NCBI GenBank assembly: GCA_947579665.1
Contig: CANPUZ010000048.1
Span: 682,001-746,000, forward strand
Direction: 5' to 3'
From: Sympetrum striolatum
Lineage: Eukaryota; Arthropoda; Insecta; Odonata; Libellulidae
Length of the DNA stretch: 64,000 nucleotides
This document shows positions 13,045 through 25,184 of this stretch, one piece after another; the stretch's first letter is position 1, and each line of letters opens with the position of its first letter. The notes below the pieces were generated by a model. It was given only the letters and a program-made list of their open reading frames with translations. It was not told where the DNA came from and searched no databases. The translations under genes and the position numbers were made by a program.

Positions 13045-14039
13045 AGAGAGAAGATCCAACTACACCTAACACGCGAAAAGGAAGGCAAAAAAGTTTCTTA
13101 AATTAAGTCAAAATATTATAAAATTGAAACTGTGGAATTACCATTCTCAATATGTTATGAGGCTTAATGTTTGATATATTTTGGTCCATTTGACTCTGTT
13201 TTTCTTAAAATCTATTAACAATATACATTACATATTGTAGCGAATTTTCCTTAGTACATAGTGCTGTCTCACCCAGATGTACATTTTGTTCTTTTTATGT
13301 CTATACTTTTTTCATTAATATACATAAGCTCGAATATTTGATTAGGATTAGCATATGTACGTGTTTTTGTGTTACTTATTTGATTTAATTCTCTTTGCTC
13401 AATGTTTCTTTGTTGAGAGTTAAATATTCGAGCAGAAAGTCACCGCAAGTAACCGTATATTCAAATAGGTTATTGAAGGAACATCACGCAGGCCACAAGT
13501 TACAGGTGAGGGTGTATGTTCCCATAGGGAGATTTTTCGTGCGGGATCACCTTGCTCACCTCTCTTTGAAGCGTGCAATCCATAATTTTGGTTTTCTTTA
13601 GTAAAAAAGAGCTTATTAATTTCTTTTATGGGCGTTGTTACCCTCTGAGTACAAGCATCAGAAGAGATGTTTGATACGACTGGGATCAAGATTAAGTGAA
13701 CAAAATTAAATAATAATCCAGTTATTTAATTAAGCAATAATCAATATTTTACATTTAATTAGTATAATTTTAGGTCAGAGATTTATTTTGGCAAGATAAA
13801 TTATTCAATAGTGATATAGCTATTTAATTAAATATATATTTATATTATACAAATATTTCATATATATATGTTATTATTATTATATAAATATAAATAATTA
13901 TATATATATATATTAAATATTTATATATTATATAAATCAAAAATGTTATTTCTATCAATTCAGTATTAATTATTGGTCAATTAAATTATTCAATAGTGAT
14001 ATAGCTATTTAATTATGTCAATTATTTATTTTTTTTTGT
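13045..14039. other. AT-rich stretch with a direct repeat
   Basis: TTATTCAATAGTGATATAGC followed by TATTTAATTA occurs at about 13800 and again at about 13986, enclosing a very AT-rich core (13840-13960). This may be a remnant insertion. No gene seen; frames at 13395-13689 are not recognisable. Confidence 0.4.
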
Positions 14040-15735
14040 TTAAATAAATAAACATTTATTTAATTATTTAACTATGTACATACAATGTCAGTTACAAAAT
14101 CATTCAGGTACATCAGAAAAATAATTGAACAAAAAATTGCACTTGAAGGTATTGGTTTCCCTTCTCCTGAGCCAATAATTGGCTCATCAGGAGGTGCACA
14201 AATAAACAGACAACCAGAATACAGATAGAAATACAGAATACTAAAGAATTACAGAAATAAACTTACTTCTAAAAACTTTAGGAATACTCAGCCATAAGTT
14301 TTACTCAAAACAACACGTTATATCTATATACACTTCTTATACAAAATAGATTATAAAACAATAATTTAAAAGTTATATTGATTCATTGTGTAGTAGGAAG
14401 TTTTTCATACTTTTTTTAATGTCTCTTAATGATGTTAAATACAACAGATGTATTGGCAATTTATTAAAGATATTCGGTACAACACTGTTTAACCTATGAG
14501 CACCTTAATTATTATAATTCTTAGGAACCTCATAATTTATCATTCTCCTTGTCTCCATACTGTGTTGTTTTAATTTTATTCTTTTATTCTTATCCATGAA
14601 ATAGTTTTCTGTTATTAAGACATAGTTTAAGAGTTAATCAACTGGCAATATCTCTAGATTAGCATAAATATGTTTAATATCAATCTTTTCCCTAGAGGAA
14701 GTATCCTCTTCATTTCCATTAATTTCATTGAGGTGGTAAATTAATCATATAATTCTATTTTGCAAAGAATAGGGCTTGCTTTTATGTACCTTACTAGTGT
14801 GCCCCCAAATGGTCAAACCATATCTCAAAATTGATTCAACCAGAGCAAAATAGATTACCTTTTTACAGTGGATTGGCACTATATTCTTAATATGGTACAT
14901 CTGATATGCAACCTTTCTTAATTTATTACAAATTTTCTCAATATGTTCAGAGAATTTAAAGTTTTGGTCTATAATTAGACCCAGGTATTTATACTTAGAC
15001 ACTTGTTCTACATAATTGCAGTTACATGAAGATTTTCAATATTACTATGCATACAGTCATGCTTATGTAAAGTTAGTTGCACACTTTTTAGCTTATCTGA
15101 ATAATTCATAATATGCATACATTTTGTTTTTTTAGTTTTAATTATTATAAGATCATTATCATGTGATCATACAGAGACATAATCGAGATCCTTTTGCAAA
15201 TTTGACATAGCCATGGTTATATCTTGATGAGCTGATATTAACACAACATCATCAGCACATACCAGGATATCACAAAATTTTACACATTTAAATATATTAT
15301 TTATATACATTAAAAACAAAATTGGTCCTAGAATCAAACCTTCAGGAACACCATATTTCAATGTGCTAGTACGACTATCACTGCGTTTACCAAGCGATCT
15401 CAGACTGGTGCTGCCAAGTCAGTTCGAGTTGGTAAACTGAAGCGTGCTGAGCAGCGCGGGCTAGAATGGTCTAAAGTGAGCTGAACTCAACCCGCCAAAA
15501 AAAGTGGCCCAAGGTTCAGCACGACATCAGTCGCCTCGGTGTTCTTGCGGACTCCGCTTCTCATTTGTCAGCGGATGAAAACAAATACAATCGCAATAAC
15601 TCTTGGCGCTTCCCGCAAATGCATATAGTCATAACTGAAATTGTAATTGGCGAGAGCAGTGGTAGCAGAGAAGGAAATATATTTGAAATGTCCAGGGACA
15701 AGAAGAGAAATATTAACCTTCAATATTAATCACAT

Positions 15736-15736
<1 letters not shown>

Positions 15737-15798
<62 letters not shown>
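15737..15798. repeat. (AT)n microsatellite
   Basis: An uninterrupted AT run of about 60 bases inside the DNA transposon. Confidence 0.95.
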
Positions 15799-15801
<3 letters not shown>

Positions 15802-15996
15802 TTCATAGTATATGAGATTGAATATTGAGTTGCTGCGGCTTTGTAGACTTCATTGTAACTTATATTTCTTGGTATATTGAATTAGAATGTCTGGTATTTC
15901 CTATCTATCAACAATTATGAAGTATTTCTTACGATCAAGGTTGTTACGCTGGTATTTATGAAATTTGATATCCCCGTTGAGAATCAACGGCGCTTC

Positions 15997-16251
15997 CAGT
16001 GGCGGATCCAGGGGGGGGCTATGGGGGCTGTAGCCCCCCCCAGAAGTCACAGTAAAAAAATATGTATCATTGTTCATACTATCGAGATGTGAAGAAAATA
16101 TTGTTCATCTACAACGATAGATAATAATAAGCCTAATTCAAATATGTATAATGAGTTTAATTTTATAAAATTTCTTACAAAAATTGATAAATAGAAAATG
16201 AATCTTTAATCCCAACTCTCAAGCCACAGCTCGATCCTAGATCCGCCACTG
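15997..16251. mobile_element. hAT-type MITE nested in the DNA transposon
   Basis: Termini CAGTGGCGGATCCAGG (15997) and CCTAGATCCGCCACTG (ending 16251) are inverted repeats, flanked by 8-bp target duplications GGCGCTTC and GGCACTTC (one mismatch). Both are hAT features. A G-run/C-run hairpin follows the left end. 255 bp, no coding capacity. Confidence 0.82.
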
Positions 16252-17689
16252 GGCACTTCTGCTTATTAAATAAATAACACCACGGAGAAGCACAATGGTG
16301 GCCATCAAATCGAGATGATTTGCAGTCGATACGTGAATATCGCAAATATCGATATGTTTAGCTCGTGTTGATAAACTTGTTGGTCCTATGAGATCGGTAC
16401 TACATTGCCGACTCGAGCTGCCACAGGTTGGGCAGAGATCGCTTGGTAAACGCAGTGCATAATTATTTTTAAGTTTGACAGTAACTGTTCTGTTTTGTAA
16501 ATAACTTCTAAACCAGTCCAGGGCTATTCCTCTTACTCCCATAGCATACATTGTATTTAATAATTCATAGCGATTGACAGAATCAAAAGCCTTTTGATAA
16601 TCGATAAAAACTGCAACAATCTCATTATTGACATTTAGATTTAGATAACAACATCAGCAAAAGTTTCAAGGGCTTTTTTAGTACCAGTATCTTTCTGAAA
16701 GCCAAACTGAAAGCTTGAAATTAGCTCATTCTTTTTAGAAAATTCATTAAGCAATTCGCCACATACTTTTCCAGAACCATACTAATGGATGGCAGTATAG
16801 AAATAGGCCTATAATTTCCAAAATCACTGTGAGGTCCTTCCTTATGTATAGATTTTATTATAGCTTTCTTTAAGCCCTCAGGCACTAAGGCATTCTTTAA
16901 ACTGGTTTTAACTAGAGAGGTTATTACAGGGTTTAGGATTTGCTTTAATATCTCTAATTCTGATTTCATCATGACCCGGACTCTTATTATCTAGTTCAGC
17001 AAGTATTTTTGATATTATTTTGACATTTGGTTCCATAATACACATACTGTTTTCAGTATAACTTGGGGAACATTCTCCTAGCTTGACAACACATTTATGT
17101 TTTATATTTTCAATGCTTGCGTCGAAGTGTGTCAAAAAATTATTACTGACCATTTCCACAGAAATATCATTACCAATACTAGATAAAATCTTGTCATCAC
17201 GGTTAATATTCTGAGACTCCCTTCCAGTTATTTTGTTAACTAATTTCCACAAGTACTTACTGTCTTTAATATTAGAAAATTGTTTATAGTAATAAGATCT
17301 TTCAGTTTTCCTTATCTCATTTACAGCTTTATTCCTTAGTTGTTTATAGATTTTGTTGTAATAGTCATTGGTAGGACAACTTTTCCACTTTTTGAAAGCT
17401 TTATCTCTCTCAGCTAGAATTTTAATGATATCCTTATTTATCCATTCCTTACAATTTTTTCTACCAAGCTTTTTATTAGGTCTTTTAGCTTCTTCATAAA
17501 ACTTTGATAAAGTTACACATATTTTATCATATAATATATTAGGATTATTTTCATTTATCAATTCCTGCCATGGGTAGTTATTTACACAATAATCCATGCC
17601 TACATTGTCAATGTAATACTTATGATCATTCTCCAAGTTATATTTTTTTTTCCTTTAAGGCACTTTAGGTAATTACCCATACAAAAAAA

Positions 17690-17875
17690 TCTGTGCTGCG
17701 ACTGTACTAAAGCTGCACTGTAACTGTGCTAAGGGACTGTACTGTGACTGTACTTAGACTGCACTTAAATTGAAACACCACAGTGCAGTTATAGCAGAGT
17801 CACAGTGCAGTTGCCATAGCACAGTCACAGTGGAGTTGGCACAGCACAATCACAGTGCAGCCACAGCACAATTTT
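17690..17875. repeat. Foldback of an inverted minisatellite
   Basis: 17692-17770 holds several variants of CTGCACTGTGACTGTGCT; 17785-17870 holds the reverse complement (AGCACAGTCACAGTGCAG) three to four times. The two blocks can fold on each other. It lies just upstream of the LINE remnant. Confidence 0.7.
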
Positions 17876-18101
17876 TACTATAATGCTCTTTCCTTGAATC
17901 AATAATTAGCAGCCTAGAATTACTCTTAATAACTGGAATAACTCTTATTGGCAAAAGTATTGTTAGATTAACTATACCTACATCATTTTTATTAACTGAA
18001 ATTGAATAGTTTTTGAAGGACAGGAAAATGAATACTGCAATTTCTATGTAAACATACTATTTATTGAATAGTAGCAAAGTACAATGAATTAATATTTAAT
18101 T

Positions 18102-18254
18102 TTATTTGTTAATTTTCTTATGATGCCTAAATTTGGTGTGGCGTAACAAATCCTTCACATAATTTTCCAAGTCTTTTGAAGAGATACCTTCCCACTTGGA
18201 ATGCCGAGCAGCATCTATAAGAAGAGAACAAATCCGATTACATGCTATTGACAG
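18102..18254 (-). other. Short unidentified coding-like frame (possible last exon)
   Basis: A minus-strand frame of about 51 codons reads MLSIACNRICSLLIDAARHS, KWEGISSKDLENYVKDLLRH, TKFRHHKKINK and stops at 18102. Its composition (charged, with a helical pattern) looks protein-like. A possible acceptor, TTCTCTTCTTATAG, precedes DAARHSKWEG at 18214. I do not recognise the family. It might be the end of a gene or of a repeat-borne protein. Confidence 0.35.
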
Positions 18255-18259
18255 CATCT

Positions 18260-19685
18260 ACATAAAAATTACCATTTAATTAGTCTTTATGCTAGGAATA
18301 AGACAAGCTAGAATGAAGTAATATAAATAATATCGATGGTATAACTCATTGTGAAGAACAAATGAAGTGCTGTGACAATGGGAAACAGAATGCCAATTCT
18401 TCTATGCAGAGTAACTATAGTTGATACATATAAATTACGTTTATATATAAGTACGTTTACGAGTTTTACTCACCAAAATTGCGATCTCAGAGGCACGATG
18501 CCGAAGAATGGAGAAGTCCAGCCACGTAAAAAAACTAATATCCACACTGAACCGCACCGATCTACACCATACACACATTGAACCGTTGAATCTCTTTGTA
18601 TATTCGATCGTGAAAATGGCTGCGCACTGCGCACCCCCCACGCATGTCTCCCCGCGAAATTTGAACTCGAATTTTGAGCAGTGGAAAGAATCTCCGTTTG
18701 GAATAGAAAGCCCGGAAAGCATTCCGATGGGATATCCGCCTCCGCTACACGATTTCAATATCAATTTGCAAATATAAACAATTTTATCATTTATTTTTAG
18801 AATTTAAAATTCGAAATTAAATTCCGCATGAAGGCTTCTTACGCCGGATGGAGTTTAGTGAACATATTCAATATTAATTCCAGAAGACATAGATAATTTG
18901 ACTAATATTATTATCATATTTAAAATAATATGGCCTAATATAATGGAATCGGACCCATTATAATTGTGGCTAGATATGCTCTATAAATATTAAATAGATA
19001 AGACTAAATAATTCTTAAAACTTGTTCTTAGTAAATATGCTATTTCGTGCATTTAAAAATAAGATGCCTGACAAAAGGGCTATTTTGATAGAATAGATCA
19101 TGAAGATTTTCTACTCTTGTTATACATTGTAGAATTAAACTACTCCAAGAACATCAAAAATTCCTGTGCCTCTTACACCAAAGTTTCTCCGTACGTAACC
19201 ACATAATTATATGATATTATGTTCATAAGTATAACAGTGTAATATAAGACTGTTCAGATGAGTGAAAATAATGAGAAAGAAGTATTCCTTGCATGTGATA
19301 ATGGTAATCTTACGTGTGCGCATGCCTCATATTTCTCATATTTTCGTTTTGATTTTGTAAAAAACCTGATGTGATAGAGAAAATATGATTGCAGTTTCCT
19401 AATCAGCATACCAGACATATAATAGATCACTATTTAAACATTATGCAATGATCGGAAAGTTTTAATTTGCAGGTTTGTGTTATCCATAATTATTAAATTT
19501 CAAAATCATAAAACTGCAATCCACGGGTATAGTTAAGTTATTGAATTCAAATACATAGGAATTAAATAATATGTACCAAGTAAGAGAATGTGGACAAGAC
19601 TAAAATTAAATATTATTTCAAGCTAACAAAACATCATATTTATGAAGCTAGCCTCAACTCAAAATTAATTCAAAATCTACAAAAA
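18260..19685. other. Mostly AT-rich; a GC-richer patch at 18480-18760
   Basis: The patch 18480-18760 has open frames on both strands and looks like a 5' exon or leader (for example KMAAHCAPPTHVSPRN on the plus strand), but nothing identifies it. The rest is featureless. Confidence 0.3.
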
Positions 19686-19689
19686 TGAA

Positions 19690-20170
19690 ATTAAATAAAA
19701 CAGTAATTAGATCAATAGCAACTTATGGAGCTTAACATACAGCACTCACAACAGCTGATGGAAATTCTTTAAGGATATTTAACAGAAGAATAAATAGAAA
19801 AATATATGCACCAGTATTAGAAAATGGTCAATGAAGAATACTAAATAATGAAGAGATAAATCAAGTAATAAATAATGAGGAGATAGAACTTTATGTTAGA
19901 TCACAAAGAATAAGCTGGCTAGAATTGCAGATAGAAGGATTGCATGGTGACTGGATAATTAAGCAAGTCTTTAAAAAGAGTGTAGATGGAAAAAGAGGCA
20001 GACCAGAGAAAAGATGGAAGGATGATGTTATAAAAAACCAGATAAAAATGGGTGTACAATATTGGGAGCAAGAATCCAACGACAGGAAATCCTGGATGAG
20101 CATTGCATAAAAGGCCAAGGATCGCATTGGTACAGGAGGAATAAGAAGAAGGGTAAATAATATATCATTA
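19690..20170 (+). mobile_element. LINE (RTE-type) C-terminal remnant
   Basis: Across frames the plus strand reads LRIFNRRINRKIYAPVLENG, IELYVRSQRISWLELQIEG, then DGKRGRPEKRWKDDVIKNQI and SNDRKSWMSIA. This is the conserved end of many insect LINE ORF2 proteins (LRxFERKxLRKIxGPxxENGxWR ... RxxWxGHxxR ... RPRxRWxDDV ... DRxxWR). Stops are present and no reverse transcriptase precedes it. Confidence 0.68.
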
Positions 20171-20659
20171 TAAAAATAGGACTTTGAATTCAGTGCTTTT
20201 CAAACAGAAACATTATATTTTATTCTACGTTCATTATAAATGAAGAAATGGTAGTATTGGAAAATCTTATTTTGAATAACATCGTATTTAAATGGCAATG
20301 ATTTAAAATTTAAATGTCTTAAATAAAAATCAAGAAAATAGCCACTCGTTGACTCTAGCAGTGCAGTCAAAATAAAATTTATCTTCATTAACATCTATTT
20401 TCAATACAATAAACAAATGGATGCATTGAAAAATCTCATTTTTAATAATAACGCTTTACAGTAGCACCGGTTTACATTAAAACATCTTAATTTAAAATTA
20501 ACGAAATAGTATTCAATAGGACTTTGACTTCGTCAGTACTTCAGAGTCAAAATAAAATCTATTTTTATTATATTTTAATTTAATTTTAATGAACTTATTG
20601 AGTTATTTAAAAATCTTATTTTAAATAATATTGTTCTCCAAAGTCAATCTTTTAAATAT
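20171..20659. other. AT-rich lead-in to the repeat array
   Basis: Contains loosely repeated strings (AAAATCTTATTTTAAATAA variants at 20257, 20427 and 20608, and AGTCAAAATAAAATTTAT at 20364 and 20550). These look like an older, diverged tandem repeat of about 170-185 bp. Confidence 0.4.
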
Positions 20660-21738
20660 ACGAGTAAAATGTTGCTTGCATACTGCAAGCAGATCGAAAC
20701 ACTAATTTCATATCGGCATTATATCGGGACGGTCCTCATAAGAAAAAAAAGGACTGAAAATATTCTTGAAATTTGCTTCAATTGAATCGTCTGGCATCGA
20801 ACCCAGGTCTTCCTGGTGAACCTACTATGCAGCACAACAGAAGATCACCATCTATAACTATGTGTGAAATTTCAAGCAGAAATATTGGCTACAACTGCCT
20901 CAAAAGACGTTCTACTTTTCACGAATTTAAATGGCTCTCTGGGTTCGAACCAAGGACGATCTTGGAAATCTAAAAAATGTTTCTGAAAGTTATTTATGAT
21001 CTCTATCTATATGCCGAATTTGCAGTTTCTATATTATTGGGAAAGGTTTCAAAATAATTCCTAAAAATCGGATCAATTTCTGATTGCAGAGACACCTGGT
21101 GTCGAACCCAGGAAATATTGTAAGCTGTGTATGCACAGTTTGATTTGTAAAGACTTGCTCTTCTATCACGCAAAGTTTGAAGTCGATAGCGTGCCGGGAA
21201 GTACCTAAATTTTGTTTCCGATATCTCCGTAAGAAATGCATTGAGAAGTGCAAATGGCCCTCTGGGATCGAACCAAGGACCATCAGGGAACATGTAAAAT
21301 TTGATTATGAAATATATTCATGATATCTATACACGTTCTGAGTTTCAAGTATCCATAATATCGGGAAAGGATCCAAAAAAAATATTCAAAATCGCCTCCA
21401 TGCATTTTAAACGGCCGATTTTTGCCCCGACCTAGCATCGAACCATGGACAATATTTGAAGATGTCTTTCCGATTTACGTTGGATATGCACGGCTTCTAG
21501 CGATCCCTCGAATTTCAACTCTCTCCTTTTCCGGGAAGTGCCTCAAAAAAATTTTCGAAAATCCCCGCCATGTAATCTTATGGGGAAAATCGCGACTTTG
21601 GGGCCTTCTGGAATCGAACCCATGACACCGAGGTTCAAAGTCGGCTTTTTCCTGGAGGTTACCTGTCATGGCCATAACGTCGTAAAAATTTCAAGTCAGT
21701 GGCACTTGTGGAACATGGTTAGAATTTTGATCCCCTAT
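20660..21738 (+). repeat. Array unit 1 (direct)
   Basis: TCGAACC motifs lie near 20797, 20945, 21103, 21263, 21430 and 21611, a spacing of about 145-180 bp. The unit is followed by a (GAAT)n spacer. Confidence 0.88.
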
Positions 21739-21774
21739 GAATGAATGAATGAATGAGTGAGTGTGTATATAGGT

Positions 21775-22855
21775 ACGAGTAAAATGTTGCTTGCATACTG
21801 CAAGCAGATCGGCAACACTATTTTCATGTCGGCATCATATCCGGACGGCCGTCAAAAGAAAAAAAAAAGATTGAAATTTTTCTTAAAATTTGCCTAAATT
21901 CCATCGTCTGGCATCGAACCCGGGTCTTTACTGGGAACTTACTATGCAGCACAATAGAACATCACCATCTCTAACGATGTGTGAAAATTCAAGCAGAAAT
22001 ATGGGCTACAACTGCCTCAAAAGACGTTCTAATTTTCACGAATTTAAATGGCTCTCTGGATTCGAACCAAGGACGATCTTGGAAATCTAAAAAATGTTTC
22101 TGAAAGTTATTTATGATCTCTATCTATATGCCGAATTTGCAGTTTCTATATCATTGGCAGAGGTTTCAAAATAATTCCTAAAAATCGGATCAACCTCTGA
22201 TTGCAGAGACACCTGGTGTCGAACCCAGGACAGTTTGATAGCTGTGAATGCACTGTTTGATTTGTATGGACTTGATCTTTCTACATGCAAAGTTTGAAGT
22301 CGATATCGTTCCGGGAAGTACCTAAAATTTGTTTCCGTTATCTCCGTAAGAAAAGCATTGGGAGGTGCAAATGGTCCTCTGGGATCGAACCAAGGACCAT
22401 AAGCTAATATGTAAAATTCGATTATGATATATATTCATGATATCTATCGACGTGCCGAGTTTCAAGTATCCATGTTATCGGGAAAGGTTCCAAAAAAAAT
22501 CTTAAAAATCGCCGCAATGCATTTTAAACGGCCGATTTTTGCCCCGGCCTAGCATCGAACCAAGGACAATATTCGAAGATGTCTTTTCGATTTTTGTTGG
22601 CTATGCACGGCATTTAGCGGTCCCTTGAATTTCAATTCTCTACGTTTCCGGGAAGTGCACCAAAAAAATTTTCGAAAATCCCCGCCATGTATCCTTATGG
22701 AGAAAATCGCGACTTTGGGGCCTTCTGGAATCGAACCCATGACACCGAGGTTCAATGTCGGCTTTTTCCTGGAGGTTACACGTTATGGCCAATATGTCGT
22801 AAAAATTTCAAGTCGGTGGCACTTGTGGAACATGCTTAGAATTTTGATCCCCTAT
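21775..22855 (+). repeat. Array unit 2 (direct)
   Basis: Six motifs near 21914, 22064, 22218, 22384, 22554 and 22732. It is close to unit 1 in all subrepeats, with small indels. Confidence 0.88.
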
Positions 22856-22906
22856 ATATATATATCTATTATATATAGACGCTTCTCCGGATATACCTAT
22901 ATATAT

Positions 22907-23990
22907 ACGAGTAAAATGTAGCTTGCATACTGCAAGCAGATCGACAACACTAATTTCATCTCGGCATCATATCGGGACGGTCCTCAAAAGAAAAAAAAGG
23001 GGATTGAAAATATTCTTTAAATTCGCTGCAAGTTATTCGTCCGGCATCGAACCCGGGTCTTTTTGGTGATACACACTATGCAGCACAATAGAATTTCTCC
23101 ATCTCTAATTATGTGTGAAAATTAAAGCAAAAATATTGGGCGCAGCTGCCTCAAAAGACGCTTTAATGTTCACGAATGTAAATGGCTCTCGGGACTCGAA
23201 CCAAGGACGATCGTGGAAATTTAAAAAATGTTTCTGAAAGTTATTAATGATCTCAATCCATAAGCCAAATTTCAAGTTTCTATATTATTGGGAAAGGTTT
23301 CAAAATAATTCCTAAAAATCGGATCAACTTCTGATTGCAGAGACACCTGGTGTCGAACCCAGGACACATTGATAGCTATGAATGCATAGTTTGATTTGTT
23401 AAGACTGGTTCTTCTATCACGCTAAGTTTTAAGTCGATAGCATGCCGGGAAGAACCTAAAATTTGTTTCCGTTATCTCCATAAGAAATGCATTGAGTAAT
23501 GTAAATGGCGCCCTGGGATCGAACCAAGGACCATCAGCGAATATGTAAAATATTATTATGAAATATATTTATAATCTCCAACCCCATGCCGAATTTCAAG
23601 TTTCCATGACATCGGGAAGGGGTCCAAAAAAAATCTTAAAAATCGCCACAATACATTTTAAACGGCCGATTTTTGCCTCGACCTAGCATCGAACCCAGGA
23701 TATTTTCCGTAAAGCTCATTTATGTTTTCGATAGATGATGACCATATATAAAGGATCCTAGAGTTCCGATTCTCTACCTATCCGGGAAGTATTTTTTAAA
23801 AATTCCCGAAAATCTAAGCAATGCATTTAAACGGGAAAAATCGGGACTTTGGGGCCCTCTGGAATCGAACCCATGACACCTAGGTTCAAAATCGCAATTT
23901 TTCTGGAGGTTATACGTTATGGCCAATATGTCGTAAAAATTTCAAGCCATTGACGCTAGTGGTTTGGCCTGTGACTTTGTATCCTCTCTA
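22907..23990 (+). repeat. Array unit 3 (direct)
   Basis: Six motifs near 23046, 23198, 23353, 23519, 23688 and 23864. From subrepeat five onward it belongs to a variant (ending GTGACTTTGTATCCTCTC) shared with units 4 and 5. Confidence 0.88.
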
Positions 23991-24022
23991 TATATATATA
24001 TATATATATATCTATATCTATT

Positions 24023-25104
24023 ACGAGTTAAGTGTAGCTTGCATACTGCAAGCAGATCGACAACACTAATTTCATATCGGCATCATATCGGGACGGTCCT
24101 CAAAAGAAAAAAAAAAGGATTGAAATTTTTCTTAAAATTCGCTGAAATTCCATCGTCTGGCATCGAAGCCGGGTCTTTACTGTGAAATTACTTTGCAGCA
24201 CAATAGAACATCACCATCTCTAACTATGTGTGAGAATTCAAGCAGAAATATTGGCTACAACTGCCTCAAAAGACGCTCTAATGTTCACGAATGTAAATGG
24301 CTCTCGGGACTCGAACCAAGGACGATTTTGGAAATTTAAAAAACGTTTCAGAAAGTTCTTAATCATCTCAATCTATATGCCAAATTTCAAGTTTCTATAT
24401 TATTGGGAAAGGTTTCAAAATAATTCCTGAAAATCGGATCAACTTCTGATTGCAGAGACACCTGGTGTCGAACCCAGGACACATTGATAGCTTTGAATGC
24501 ATATTTTGATTTGTTAAGACTTTTTCTTCTATCATGCAAAGTTTGAAGTTGATAGCATGCCGGGAAGTACCTAAAATTTGTTTCCGTTATCTCCGTAAGA
24601 AATGCATTGAGGAATTTAAATGGCCCTCTGGGATCGAACCAAGGACCATCAGCGAATATGTAAAATTTGATCCAGAAATTTATTATTGATCTCCAACTCC
24701 ATGCCAAATCTCAAGTTTCCATGCCATCGGGAAAGGGACCAAAAAAAATCTTAAAAATCGCCACAATGCAATTTAAACGGCCGATTTTTGCCCCAACCTA
24801 GCATCGAACCCAGGATATTTTCTGCAAAACTCATTTATGTTTTCGATAGATCATGACCATATATATAGGCTCCATGAGTTTTGATTCGCTACTTATCCGG
24901 AAAGTATTTTTTTTTAATTCCCGAAAATCAAAGCAATGCATTTAAACGGGAAAAATCGGGAATTTGGGGCCCTCTGGAATCGAACCCATGACACTGAGGT
25001 TCAAAATCGCAATTTTTCTGGAGGTTATACGTTATGGCCAATATGTCGTAAAAATTTCAAGCCTTTGACGCTAGTGGTTTAGCCTGTGACTTTGTATCCT
25101 CTCT
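24023..25104 (+). repeat. Array unit 4 (direct)
   Basis: Six motifs near 24161, 24311, 24469, 24635, 24805 and 24980. The start is ACGAGTTAAGTGTAGCTTGC, slightly changed. In the first motif a base change gives ATCGAAGCC. Confidence 0.88.
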
Positions 25105-25184
25105 ATATATATATATATATGAATATATATATGAATATATGATATATGAATGAATCCGGAGAAGCATCTATATATAATAGATAT

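Larger units (their letters stand above)
15379..16457. mobile_element. TIR DNA transposon inserted in the LINE
   Basis: The ends are inverted repeats: CACTGCGTTTACCAAGCGAT at 15379 and its reverse complement ending at 16457, with looser similarity inward for about 46 bp. Removing it restores the LINE frame (KNNY|SRTSTLKYGVPEG), so both edges are well fixed; the target duplication is short (TA or AT). No transposase frame is visible. It contains an AT microsatellite and a nested hAT MITE. Confidence 0.75.
14040..17636 (-). mobile_element. LINE (CR1/Jockey/Daphne-type) ORF2, interrupted
   Basis: Minus-strand pieces occur in the right order. 17636-16908 is the linker region (PWQELINENNPNI, WKLVNKITGRES). 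16972-16721 is reverse-transcriptase motif NYRPISILPSISMVLEKY. 16551-16458 gives GVRGIALDWFRSYLQNRTVT. 15361-15167 gives YGVPEGLILGPILFLMYINN and the catalytic CADDVVLI. 15002-14380 is the C-terminal part (YKYLGLIIDQNFKFSEHIEK, LVESILRYGLTIWGH, HRLNSVVPNIFNKLP). The 3' UTR near 14163-14195 carries a hairpin (CTCCTGAGCCAAT/ATTGGCTCATCAGGAG). The 5' end and endonuclease are missing, several frameshifts are present, and a transposon splits it at 15379-16457. Confidence 0.8.

Noticed and set aside
12578..13072. Minus-strand 164-codon frame as a gene
   Set aside because: It is antisense to the frameshifted conserved family on the plus strand.
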